A stretch of DNA of 44,924 nucleotides from an uncultured Solobacterium sp. (GTDB lineage Bacteria > Bacillota_I > Bacilli_A > Erysipelotrichales > Erysipelotrichaceae): contig CAMKTV010000009.1 of the NCBI GenBank assembly GCA_946415785.1, forward strand, positions 1 through 44,924, given 5' to 3'. Under the pieces are notes generated by a model. It was not told where the DNA came from, did not search any database, and worked only from the letters and a program-made list of their open reading frames with translations. A program made the position numbers and the translations under genes. Of this stretch, positions 1 to 8,986 are shown piece after piece. Numbering within the stretch: the stretch's first letter is position 1; every line of letters begins with the position of its first letter.

Positions 1-1
1 A

Positions 2-247
2 CGTTATTCTGGTAATCTATATTATGTAGAAATAGCTAATACTGCTGCTCCTGATTTGGATAAGAACCATGTAGTTGAAGCAAAACTAGGAACAGAAGGT
101 AGCTTAAGTGTTACATGTTCAGCATTAACATATGCCGAGATTGTATTAAGAGATGCTCCAACAAATATATCTGAAATAAAACTAGCATCTTTAATGAAAT
201 CAATGTATAATTATCACGTAGCAGCAAAGCTTGCTTTAGGGGAGTAA
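2..247 (+). CDS. C-terminal end of a secreted/surface protein (5' truncated by window edge)
   Basis: Open frame from base 2: RYSGNLYYVEIANTAAPDLDKNHVVEAKLGTEGSLSVTCSALTYAEIVLRD...LASLMKSMYNYHVAAKLALGE. Resembles the C-terminal 'S(A/V)LTYA..VL...L..LV.ALY.Y..AA' domain common in gut Firmicutes surface proteins. Confidence 0.5.
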   Translation, partial: RYSGNLYYVEIANTAAPDLDKNHVVEAKLGTEGSLSVTCSALTYAEIVLRDAPTNISEIKLASLMKSMYNYHVAAKLALGE

Positions 248-251
248 CAAA

Positions 252-347
252 ATGGTTAATAGACCTGAAATTGAAATTATCAAGGTAAATAATACAGATA
301 TAATTAGAACTAGTGATGAAACACCACTAAAGCCTTTTGATGACTAG
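252..347 (+). CDS. Small peptide, 31 aa (MVNRPEIEIIKVNNTDIIRTSDETPLKPFDD), not in supplied ORF track
   Basis: ATG 4 nt after the upstream stop, SD-like TAGGGGAG overlapping the upstream gene end; followed by a strong terminator; resembles short '(K/R)PEIEI...D.I.TS' peptides of gut Firmicutes. Confidence 0.6.
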   Translation: MVNRPEIEIIKVNNTDIIRTSDETPLKPFDD

Positions 348-370
348 TTAAAAAAATCGTTATTTAAATC

Positions 371-404
371 AAAGAATCTAGGTATTTTACCTAGATTCTT
401 TATT
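371..404 (+). terminator. Rho-independent-type terminator
   Basis: Perfect 14-bp stem AAAGAATCTAGGTA / TACCTAGATTCTTT, loop TTT. Confidence 0.8.
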
Positions 405-490
405 ATCTCTCATAGTACTATGCTAAAGTAGTCAAAAATAAAAAGATGCAATTTCAGATAAAATTCAGTTTTTTATTTTATACTTAAATT

Positions 491-889
491 ATGTTAAATA
501 AATTTAAGACATTTTTAATAAGATCTATGCAAGGAAGAAATGGACCCGATTCAATAAGCAGAAGTTTATTTATTCCGATTATATTTTTGATGATATTATC
601 AGCTGTTGTTAATAATAGTATCATTAAAATTATTTCAATATTCTTATTATGGGCATTAGTCTTCTATATGTATTTTCGTATCTTCTCAAAAAATATTTAT
701 AAAAGAAGAAGCGAAAATGATGCCTATGAAAAAAGAATCAACTATCTAAAAAGAAGAATAAAGGAAAGAAAAGACTATCGTTTCTTTGATTGTCCTAATT
801 GTCATACACATTTAAGAGTTCCTAAAGGAAAAGGTAATATAATAATTACATGTTTAAAATGTCAAACCAAATTTGAAAGAAAGGTATAA
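491..889 (+). CDS. Membrane protein with C-terminal zinc ribbon (CPNC...CLKC)
   Basis: Two hydrophobic segments, then [28 protein letters not shown]; adjacent to J-domain gene. Confidence 0.65.
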   Translation: MLNKFKTFLIRSMQGRNGPDSISRSLFIPIIFLMILSAVVNNSIIKIISIFLLWALVFYMYFRIFSKNIYKRRSENDAYEKRINYLKRRIKERKDYRFFDCPNCHTHLRVPKGKGNIIITCLKCQTKFERKV

Positions 890-1316
890 AGTGAAAGATC
901 CATATACTGTACTAGGAGTTAATAGAGATGCTAGTGAAGAAGAAATAAAAAATGCTTATCGTAAACTGGCGAAGAAATATCATCCTGATTTAAATCCAGG
1001 AGATGAAATGGCGGCCATGAAGATGAAAGAAATTAATGCTGCATATGATCAAATAAAAAATCCTAGCGCTTACCAACAACAGGCTTATCAAGACGGTAAT
1101 TATCAGAATTATCAGAATTTTTATAATCAAGATTTTGAAGAATTCTTTAGAAAAGCCAGTCAGGAGTTTTACAATAATCCAAATTACAATACTGAAAATC
1201 GTACAAATTATCGCATGTATACAGTAAGAGGCTTTTCATTTTTTAGACTTGTTATTTCAATCTTATTTATGATGCTTATATTAAGAGCTTGTGGATTACT
1301 TTTTTTCATAATCTAA
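873..1316 (+). CDS. J-domain (DnaJ-like) protein with C-terminal transmembrane segment
   Basis: [36 protein letters not shown] with HPD motif; C-terminal [25 protein letters not shown]. Alternative GTG start at 891. Confidence 0.85.
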   Translation: MKERYKVKDPYTVLGVNRDASEEEIKNAYRKLAKKYHPDLNPGDEMAAMKMKEINAAYDQIKNPSAYQQQAYQDGNYQNYQNFYNQDFEEFFRKASQEFYNNPNYNTENRTNYRMYTVRGFSFFRLVISILFMMLILRACGLLFFII

Positions 1317-1322
1317 AACTAT

Positions 1323-2666
1323 ATGCGTAAAAATAATAATAAGTTTTACAGCATTTTTATTGTTTCAATTATTATAGGCATTATCGCAATGTTGATATTT
1401 TTAAGTATCAAATCAGATTATAAGAACGAAAATAATAATGAGCCTCATAATATAAATATCTTTTTAAATAGCGACAATAAATTAGAAATCAATTATGAAG
1501 GATCTAAGAATGTCTATATTTTAGTAAGTGATAGTGAAGAATATGATATTAATGATGAAAGATTTGAAAAGATAAATAATCGAAAAGCAACATATGGTTT
1601 AGTTGATTATCCTCAATATTATTATTTGAAATATAACAATAAGATTTATGAAACTCTTAGTAATGAAGATGTCTGTTATGTGCAGTTAAGTATTGAAAAT
1701 AATAAACAGTTATATTTGGCTAAAGATGAAGAAATTGATTTTGTCTATGATCTAAATGTTGAAGGTTATACAAATAAAAAAGTCATGTGGCAAAGTAGTG
1801 ACAATAGTATCGCAAGTGTAGAAGATGGTCATTTAATAGCCAAAGAAACAGGTGATGTCACTATAACAGCTCATTTATTAAATAAAAGCGCAATAAGACA
1901 TATTAGTATTACTGACTTAATAATTAAAGCGCCAAATGAATTTGATGAAAATAAAGTTCTTCTACCATGTGAAGTCTATAGTGAAGAAGAAAATGATTTA
2001 TTAGATGAAATACTTGAAACACGTATTAATGAAGCAGGTTATCAAAGCAGGGCAGGTGTTGTAGAGGCTGCTAGATTTATTACTTTGAATTTCCCATATA
2101 AGATTAAATACTGTTATGAATGGGGCAGACAAGGCATTGATAAGATTGATGGTGAAGGGCGTTATTATTTAAAAGGACTTTATTTAAATGATTCGCGTTT
2201 TTCTAGACTTATCGGTTCTAATGGTAAACCGGCAACCTGGGGATGTAAATTATATTCTAATAATGTGAAATCGTTCGTCTATAACGGCTTAGATTGCAGT
2301 GGCTTTGTGACATGGGCTATTTTAAATGGTGGCTTTGATTGTGGCGATATTGGTGCCGGTATTGTAAGTGGAATAAAAGATCTGACAAATCTAGGTCAGA
2401 TTGCAAAGATTAATGATGATACACTTTCAAAAACTAAAGTTGGTGATTTAGTTCACAGCGCCTATACTGGTGGACATATTGGCGTTATTATCGGCATTGA
2501 TGAAAATAATAATTATTATATTGCGGAAGCTACTCCAAAAGAAAAAGTTGAAGCCTTAGTTGTGACCAAGTTAGATAAAAAGAGTTTCATGAAGGCATGG
2601 GATGAAATAATCTTAATGGATTCTTATTATTTAGAAGATGGCAAGCTGACTGATATGTGGTATTAG
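1323..2666 (+). CDS. Membrane-anchored Big_2-like plus NlpC/P60-like protein
   Basis: N-terminal TM; 'VMWQSSDNSIASVEDGHLIAKETGDVTITAHL' (Big_2-like); 'GLDCSGFVTWAIL...VGDLVHS...GHIGVIIGID' (NlpC/P60-like Cys/His). Confidence 0.75.
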   Translation: MRKNNNKFYSIFIVSIIIGIIAMLIFLSIKSDYKNENNNEPHNINIFLNSDNKLEINYEGSKNVYILVSDSEEYDINDERFEKINNRKATYGLVDYPQYYYLKYNNKIYETLSNEDVCYVQLSIENNKQLYLAKDEEIDFVYDLNVEGYTNKKVMWQSSDNSIASVEDGHLIAKETGDVTITAHLLNKSAIRHISITDLIIKAPNEFDENKVLLPCEVYSEEENDLLDEILETRINEAGYQSRAGVVEAARFITLNFPYKIKYCYEWGRQGIDKIDGEGRYYLKGLYLNDSRFSRLIGSNGKPATWGCKLYSNNVKSFVYNGLDCSGFVTWAILNGGFDCGDIGAGIVSGIKDLTNLGQIAKINDDTLSKTKVGDLVHSAYTGGHIGVIIGIDENNNYYIAEATPKEKVEALVVTKLDKKSFMKAWDEIILMDSYYLEDGKLTDMWY

Positions 2667-3751
2667 TCTCTTAAAACAGGCATACTCATACAATGAGGAC
2701 CACCACGTCCTTTAATTAATTCTTTGGCAGGTATTGGATAAATCTTAATGCCTGCTTTTTTATATAATTCATTCATCTTTAAATTATCATCATAGACAAT
2801 TATTTCACCTGGCCCAATACATAAAGTATTACATGCGTCGTTCCATTGTTCATTAGAATCATCACAGATTAATAGGTTTATATTTTCAATCTTTAATAAA
2901 AGTGAAAGTTCTTCTTTTAAACTGTGATTTATTTCTTTTAGGCCATTAGAATCAATCAATAATAATTTGTAGTTTTCTAATATTTCTTGATAGATGACAA
3001 ATGTATTTATATCTACACGATTAAATACTGTATCTAGATGCATACATGATCTTTTTGATGGAATTTCTATTAATAACGATTTTGAAATTATTCCATCACT
3101 AATGAGTTTTTCACTTAATGCTTTTGCGCCTTTATATGTCGTTCTTTCTGATATGCCGATTGCCAAGATGCCATCATCTAACAATAAAACATCGCCACCT
3201 TCAACATATTCATCGCTATTTAATAAATAAGTTGGACCATTAAAATCAGGATGATATTTATTTATATATTCGCCATATATTCTTTCACTTTTTCTAGCAT
3301 CATTATGCATATTATGAAAAACGATACCTTTGCCAATAATGGTAAAAGGGTCTCGCGTAAAATACAAATCAGGCATTGCTTTTAATTTGCCATCTATACC
3401 AGACATTGTCTTTAATATTAGTTCTTTATTATCTTTTATAGCGATTAATTCTTGATAGATCTTTTCATCTAAACAATTTTGCCTAGATAAATAATCTTTA
3501 ATAAAAGAATCTTTGATATTATTTTTATCTAAAACCTCTTTCATCAAGTCTAATAGATATACAACTTCTACATTATGTTCTTTTAATATATTAGAAAAAA
3601 CCTGATGTTCATTTTTTGCAATTGATAAATCAGGAATATCATCGAATAAAAAAGTATTTTTATTAAAATCATTTAGAACACTAAGTTCATTATTTGGACT
3701 GTGTAATAATACTTTTCTTAATCTACTAATCTCGTTATTAACTTTTAACAC
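2663..3751 (-). CDS. arcA: Arginine deiminase
   Basis: LRKVLLHSPNNEL, YFTRDPF, EGGDVLLL, SCMHLDTVF, GRGGPHCMSMPV. Track start 3778 (TTG); GTG at 3751 fits the family start better and lies 6 nt after a TATAAT box. Confidence 0.85.
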   Translation of the reverse strand: MLKVNNEISRLRKVLLHSPNNELSVLNDFNKNTFLFDDIPDLSIAKNEHQVFSNILKEHNVEVVYLLDLMKEVLDKNNIKDSFIKDYLSRQNCLDEKIYQELIAIKDNKELILKTMSGIDGKLKAMPDLYFTRDPFTIIGKGIVFHNMHNDARKSERIYGEYINKYHPDFNGPTYLLNSDEYVEGGDVLLLDDGILAIGISERTTYKGAKALSEKLISDGIISKSLLIEIPSKRSCMHLDTVFNRVDINTFVIYQEILENYKLLLIDSNGLKEINHSLKEELSLLLKIENINLLICDDSNEQWNDACNTLCIGPGEIIVYDDNLKMNELYKKAGIKIYPIPAKELIKGRGGPHCMSMPVLRD

Positions 3752-3783
3752 ATTTATATTATAAGAATTATTAGGCAAAACAA

Positions 3784-3803
3784 AAAGCCTATTGCTAGGC
3801 TTT
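3784..3803 (-). terminator. Terminator of the tRNA-Arg transcript
   Basis: Minus strand AAAGCCTA-GCAA-TAGGCTTT followed by TTG: 8-bp stem, GNRA tetraloop. Confidence 0.75.
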
Positions 3804-3812
3804 ATGTATAAA

Positions 3813-3888
3813 TGGCGTCCTCGAAGCGATTCGAACGCTTGACCTACCGCTTAGAAGGCGGTTGCTCTATCCACTGAGCTACGAAGAC
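3813..3888 (-). tRNA. tRNA-Arg (anticodon UCU)
   Basis: Minus strand GTCTTCGTAGCTCAGTGGATAGAGCAACCGCCTTCTAAGCGGTAGG...GGTTCGAATCGC-type T arm (GCGTTCGAATCGC)...CGAGGACGCCA; anticodon loop CTTCTAA; CCA encoded. Confidence 0.93.
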
Positions 3889-3965
3889 AAGTAGCATTAT
3901 TACTTTATCACATTAGACAACAAAATACAATTTTAAGTTAATAATTTGTGTTAAAATTTAACCGT

Positions 3966-5603
3966 ATGAAAAAGATAGAAGATGAATTACTTAAATTATT
4001 AAAAGATGCATGCCAAAAAGCTTTTGATTTAGAAGTTTCTGATTCAAGTTTGATGGTAGAGATCCCCAAAGATAGTTCTAATGGAGACTATGCTACTAAT
4101 ATTGCCATGCGTTTAGCTAAAGAATTAAAAAGAAAGCCTTTAGATATTGCAAAAGATTTAGAAAAATATCTAGTAGGCGAAAATGTTTTGAAGGTTGAGA
4201 TTGCCGGACCTGGCTTTATTAATTTTTGGCTTAAAAAAGATGCCATGGCTGATGTGCTAAATGTCATCTTAACCAAGAAAGAAAAGTATGGCAGTTCGGA
4301 AATAAAAAAAGATGAAAAGATACTACTAGAATATGTCAGCGCCAATCCTACTGGTATTCTACATTTAGGACATGCCAGAGGGGCTGCGTATGGCGATAGT
4401 GTCGCAAGAATTCTAAGATTTGCAGGTTATGATGCATTAAGAGAATATTATATTAACGATGCAGGCAATCAAATGAATATGCTTTCTCTTTCTATTGAGG
4501 CGAGATATAGAGAAGCTTATGGCTTAGATTTTGAATTACCAGAAGATGGCTATCATGGCCAAGATGTTAAAAACATCGCTTTAAAGATTAAAGAAACAGA
4601 TGGTGATAAATGGCTACATGTTTCAAGAGATGAAGCTTTAGCATATTTTAAAAGCGAAGGCTATCGTTTAGAGATGGAAAGAATTAGAAACGATTTGAAA
4701 TATTATCGTTGTGAATTTGATTCTTGGATTTCTGAACAAAAACTTGTTGATGAAGATAGAGTAAACAAGGCAATCGACAAGATGGTTGAAATGGGCTTAA
4801 CTTATGAAGCTGATGGTGCTTTGTGGTTTAAATCAACAACCTATGGTGATGATAAAGATCGTGTATTAAAGAAACAGAATGGTTTTTATACATATCTAGC
4901 ACCTGATATCGCTAATCATGTTTATAAATTAGAAAGAGGCTATACTAAATTAGTTAATTTATGGGGTGCAGATCATCATGGCTATATTCCAAGAATGAAG
5001 GCTGCTTTAACGGCACTAGGCTATCCAAAAGATTGTTTAGAAGTCGATATCATTCAAATGGTTAGATTAGTTGAAAACAATCAAGAAGTTAAGATGTCTA
5101 AAAGAACAGGCAATGCTTATACAATAAGAGAACTATGTGATGAAGTAGGTGTTGATGCAGCTAGATATTTCTTCTTAACTAAAGCTTTAGATAGCCAATT
5201 TGATTTTGATTTAGGACTTGCGAAGAGTCAAAGTAATGATAATCCTGTATATTATGTTCAATATGCTCATGCGAGAATTTGTTCAATCTTAAGACAAGCA
5301 CCAGAACATCATAAACAAGATACATATACTTTATTAAATGATGAAAAAGAAATTGCTTTATTAAAACATCTAAATGAATTCCCATCTGTCATTGAAGATG
5401 TTGCGATTTCTAGAGCACCAAACAAATTATGCAATTATATACAGAAATTAGCTCAATATTTCCATTCTTTCTACAATTCATGTAAAGTCATTGACGAAAA
5501 TGTTGAATTAATGAATGAAAGATTATGTTTATTAGAAGCAATCAAGATAACCTTGAAGAATGCTTTAGAATTATTAGGCATAGATGCGCCAGAAAAGATG
5601 TAA
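3966..5603 (+). CDS. argS: Arginyl-tRNA synthetase
   Basis: VSANPTGILHLGHARGAAYGDSVAR (HIGH-type), WGADHHGYIPRMKAAL, MSKRTGNAYT (KMSK-type); upstream GTG 3948 also possible. Confidence 0.95.
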   Translation: MKKIEDELLKLLKDACQKAFDLEVSDSSLMVEIPKDSSNGDYATNIAMRLAKELKRKPLDIAKDLEKYLVGENVLKVEIAGPGFINFWLKKDAMADVLNVILTKKEKYGSSEIKKDEKILLEYVSANPTGILHLGHARGAAYGDSVARILRFAGYDALREYYINDAGNQMNMLSLSIEARYREAYGLDFELPEDGYHGQDVKNIALKIKETDGDKWLHVSRDEALAYFKSEGYRLEMERIRNDLKYYRCEFDSWISEQKLVDEDRVNKAIDKMVEMGLTYEADGALWFKSTTYGDDKDRVLKKQNGFYTYLAPDIANHVYKLERGYTKLVNLWGADHHGYIPRMKAALTALGYPKDCLEVDIIQMVRLVENNQEVKMSKRTGNAYTIRELCDEVGVDAARYFFLTKALDSQFDFDLGLAKSQSNDNPVYYVQYAHARICSILRQAPEHHKQDTYTLLNDEKEIALLKHLNEFPSVIEDVAISRAPNKLCNYIQKLAQYFHSFYNSCKVIDENVELMNERLCLLEAIKITLKNALELLGIDAPEKM

Positions 5604-5605
5604 TT

Positions 5606-6526
5606 ATGATATACGATTCAATATTAAATGCGATTGGTAATACGCCACTTGTAAAACTCAATCATTTAGAATTAAAAGATGCCGCCAATATTTATGTTAA
5701 ATATGAAGGTGTTAATATTGGTGGTTCAATTAAAACAAGAACGGCTTATGAAATGATTAAACAAGCTGAAGAAAATGGTTTAATCAATAAGGACACAACT
5801 ATTGTTGAAGCTACCAGTGGCAATCAAGGAATCGCCTTAGCTTTAATTGGTGCTGTAAAGAAATATAAAGTTTTGATTATTATGCCAGATTCTGTTTCTT
5901 TAGAAAGAAAAAAGATAATTGAAAGATATGGCGCCAAAGTAGAATTAGTTCATGACAATGATGATATTGGTGAATGCATTAGAAATTGCCGTGCTAAAGC
6001 AGAAGAATATGCGAAAAAAGAAAACTATTATATGCCAGCACAATTTGATAATTACGCCAATGTCATAGCCCAAAAAAAGACAGGATTTGAAATAGTAAAT
6101 GATTTATTACATATTGATGGCTTTTGTTCAGGAATTGGAACAGGAGGCACAATAACTGGTGTTGGTTCTGTTTTGAAACAATATAATCCAAATATTACTA
6201 TTTGGGCAATTGAGCCAGAAAAAGCTGCTGTCTTATCTGGCAATAGAAAAATCGAATCACATATTCAAATGGGAATTGGTGATGGCGTTATTCCAAAGAT
6301 TCTAGATCAAAACATCTATGATGAGATATGTTTAATAAGTGATGAAGAAGCTTTAAATACCGCAAAACAATTAGCTCTAAAAGAAGGAATAATTGTCGGT
6401 ATTAGTTCAGGAACTAATGTTGCTGCCGCTATTAAGTTAGCGAAGAAACTTGGACCTGGTAAAAATGTTGTAACAATCTTGCCTGATACAGGCGAAAGAT
6501 ATTATTCAACTCCACTATTTGACTAA
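5606..6526 (+). CDS. Cysteine synthase family PLP-dependent enzyme (variant)
   Basis: ILNAIGNTPLVKLNHL, GGSIKTRTAYEMI (PLP Lys), ATSGNQGIALA, GIGTGGTITGVGSVLK, GISSGTNVAAA. Confidence 0.85.
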   Translation: MIYDSILNAIGNTPLVKLNHLELKDAANIYVKYEGVNIGGSIKTRTAYEMIKQAEENGLINKDTTIVEATSGNQGIALALIGAVKKYKVLIIMPDSVSLERKKIIERYGAKVELVHDNDDIGECIRNCRAKAEEYAKKENYYMPAQFDNYANVIAQKKTGFEIVNDLLHIDGFCSGIGTGGTITGVGSVLKQYNPNITIWAIEPEKAAVLSGNRKIESHIQMGIGDGVIPKILDQNIYDEICLISDEEALNTAKQLALKEGIIVGISSGTNVAAAIKLAKKLGPGKNVVTILPDTGERYYSTPLFD

Positions 6527-6527
6527 A

Positions 6528-7082
6528 ATGATTTACAAAGAAAAACAATTCATCTTAAAAGATGGCACAAAAGTTATACTTAAATCTCCAAGTGTTGAAG
6601 AAGCTAAAGACATCTTGGCTTTTATGGTGGAAGTCGCTGGCCAAAGTGATTTTTTGTTGAACTCTAGTGAAGATTTTATGAATAAGACTATTGAAGATGA
6701 AGAGAAATGGATTAAAGGCAAAAACGAAGGAGATTCTTGTATCATAACTGTCTATAAAGATGGAAAAATAATTGCCAATAGCGATATTGAATTCATGAAG
6801 CATAAAAAGACTATACATCGTAGTAGTGTTGGTATAAGTGTTCATAAGGAATATTGGAATAAAGGAATTGGCACCATTATTTTTGAAGAACTTATCAATG
6901 TTGCGAAAAATCACCCTAATACCGAACAAATAGAATTAGGAGTCATCAGTATTAATGAAAGAGCGAAGCATTTATATAAAAAATTTGGATTCATAGAAAC
7001 GGGAATTATTCCTAATTCATTAAAACTAAAAGATGGAACTTATCTTGATGAAATATTGATGACTAAATTCTTAGAGAAATAA
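6528..7082 (+). CDS. GNAT-family N-acetyltransferase
   Basis: VGISVHKEYWNKGIGTIIFEELI...IELGVISINERAKHLYKKFGFIETG. Confidence 0.85.
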   Translation: MIYKEKQFILKDGTKVILKSPSVEEAKDILAFMVEVAGQSDFLLNSSEDFMNKTIEDEEKWIKGKNEGDSCIITVYKDGKIIANSDIEFMKHKKTIHRSSVGISVHKEYWNKGIGTIIFEELINVAKNHPNTEQIELGVISINERAKHLYKKFGFIETGIIPNSLKLKDGTYLDEILMTKFLEK

Positions 7083-7086
7083 TATT

Positions 7087-8121
7087 ATGAACAATACATT
7101 GAAAAATTGTCGTTTTATAAAAACAATCTTAATGATACTAGTTATCCTTTATCATAGTTTGATGTTTTGGAATGGAGAATGGTTTGCCTACCCGCCAAAG
7201 ATTCCTTCATCAATTCTTAAATAAATAGCATCTTTTCTTGGCAATCTACATATCTATGCCTTTGTCTTGGTTTCAGGTTATATCTTTGCGTATAAGATGA
7301 AAGAAAATGGCGATAATTATAATAAGTTTATTCCTTTTATTAAAAACAAGGCAAAACGTTTATTAGTGCCATTTATCTTTGTCTCGATAGTTTGGTCATG
7401 TCCTATAGCAGCATATTTCTATAAGTGGGATAAAAAAACAATCATTGATAAATATGTATTGGGTCAGGGACCAAATCAGCTCTGGTTCTTATTGGTCTTG
7501 TTCTTTATCTTTATTTTTGCTTGGTGTATGTATAAGCTTATTAAAGATAAATATATTTTAGGTTGGTTATTTACTTTGTTCTTATTTGCATTTGCGAGAA
7601 TAGGCAATAGATTTATTATGCCAAATTATTATGAAATATGGACGGCATGTAAATACTTTATCTATTTTTATCTAGGGATGAGAATTAGACAAAAAGAAGA
7701 TGACAATCAAAAAGCAATTGTTAAGATTGTTCCTTCATATGTTTGGCTTATTATGTATATTGTTGTGTTTGCTGTTTCAAAAATAATTATTTTAGATGGT
7801 GGAATCATCGGCAATCTTTGTGACTTTGGAATATCTTTTATCTTAACAATATTAGGTGCTATCGCTGCTTTTACTTGTTTAGATGAACTTGCAAATAAAG
7901 TTAAGTGGGATAATAAATTATTTAAGAAGTTATCGTTATGTGCAATGCCAATGTATTTATTCCATGAACAAATAATATATTTTGCGATTTATTGGCTTGA
8001 TGGCATCAATTCATATTTACACGCATCAATTATTTTTGTGATAGCTCTTGTGGTATCATACGCTATCAGTGTGTTGTTACTTAGATTTAAAACAACTAGA
8101 TTTTTAGTTGGTGAGAAATAA
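7087..8121 (+). pseudogene. Acyltransferase_3-like membrane acyltransferase interrupted by one in-frame TAA (7222-7224)
   Basis: Same frame reads MNNTLKNCRFIKTILMILVILYHSLMFWNGEWFAYPPKIPSSILK*IASFLGNLHIYAFVLVSGYIFAYKMK... into the 284-aa ORF at 7267. Confidence 0.75.
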
Positions 8122-8125
8122 GAAC

Positions 8126-8157
8126 AACAATTAAAGCCCATCAGGGCTTTTATTGTT
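8126..8157. terminator. Bidirectional terminator between convergent genes
   Basis: AACAATTAAAGCCC-ATCA-GGGCTTTTATTGTT, 14-bp stem with one mismatch, T-rich on both strands. Confidence 0.75.
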
Positions 8158-8986
8158 ATTTGACAAATAATTCAACAATTTGTTTTATAGTTTGTATAGT
8201 ATGTTCATACTCTATATCTTTAACATAAGGCATTTTATTTTTATAATTGTTGAAGCTGTTCTTAAGTATCTGACTATCTTTGATAAGCTCAAACGACTCC
8301 TCTATGTCATCTAAAGATGTATTCCTTTTGTTGAAGGTGTTCTTTATAGCTTCAACTAAAACCTCATAATTTATTAGTTCTTTCTTTTGACTAACAAGAA
8401 TATAAATATCATAAAAGTCTTTCGCTCTAGAAGAAGTAATATTCTTGCTTACAATAGTTTCAAATTTCTCAGCTAAAACAGTTTCAATTGTATATGTCAT
8501 AATGTTAATTGTTTTTTCTTCAAATATTGATTAATATTTAAAGTTTATTTCTTTTGGTGTTATGACATCCCCAGTAGTTATTTCAATAAAAAAGTTAGCT
8601 CTTATCTTATAAAATTTTCCAAATACACTAATTCTATAACCGCCATATTTATCATTTAATCTGATTTCTTCGATATTATCGATTTTAAAACTTACATTAT
8701 CTTCAATATCTATACTAAGTATTTCTGAAAAGATGTTTCTAACATTATTGAGTGATAAGGGCTTTCCTTTAAGGGAAGCATCAATATCTTTTGTTGTACG
8801 TAAGCTATTTCCGATAATAGAGCTCAATAATACCCCACCCTTTAAAATAATATTTTCTTTATATTTACTTCTTTCAAGCCGCATTAGCACATGGTCGAAG
8901 AAGAACATTTTATGTAAATGCAATGACAATTCATTATTTCCTTGCGTTTTCTTTTTGATAATATAATTCAATTTGTCTGAATTCAC
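8156..8986 (-). pseudogene. AbiEii-like nucleotidyltransferase toxin split by one in-frame TAA (8531-8533)
   Basis: N part ENIILKGGVLLSSIIG...TTKDIDASLKG; C part ETVLAEKFETIVSKN...SRAKDFYDIYIL. Same frame across the stop: EINFKY*SIFEEKTINIMTYTIETVLAEKF. Confidence 0.75.

Noticed and set aside
7087-8986. Two in-frame TAA codons as evidence for TAA recoding
   Set aside because: TAA is the normal terminator of many intact genes in the window (e.g. argS, the ABC ATPase, the giant surface protein). Point nonsense mutations or sequencing errors are simpler.
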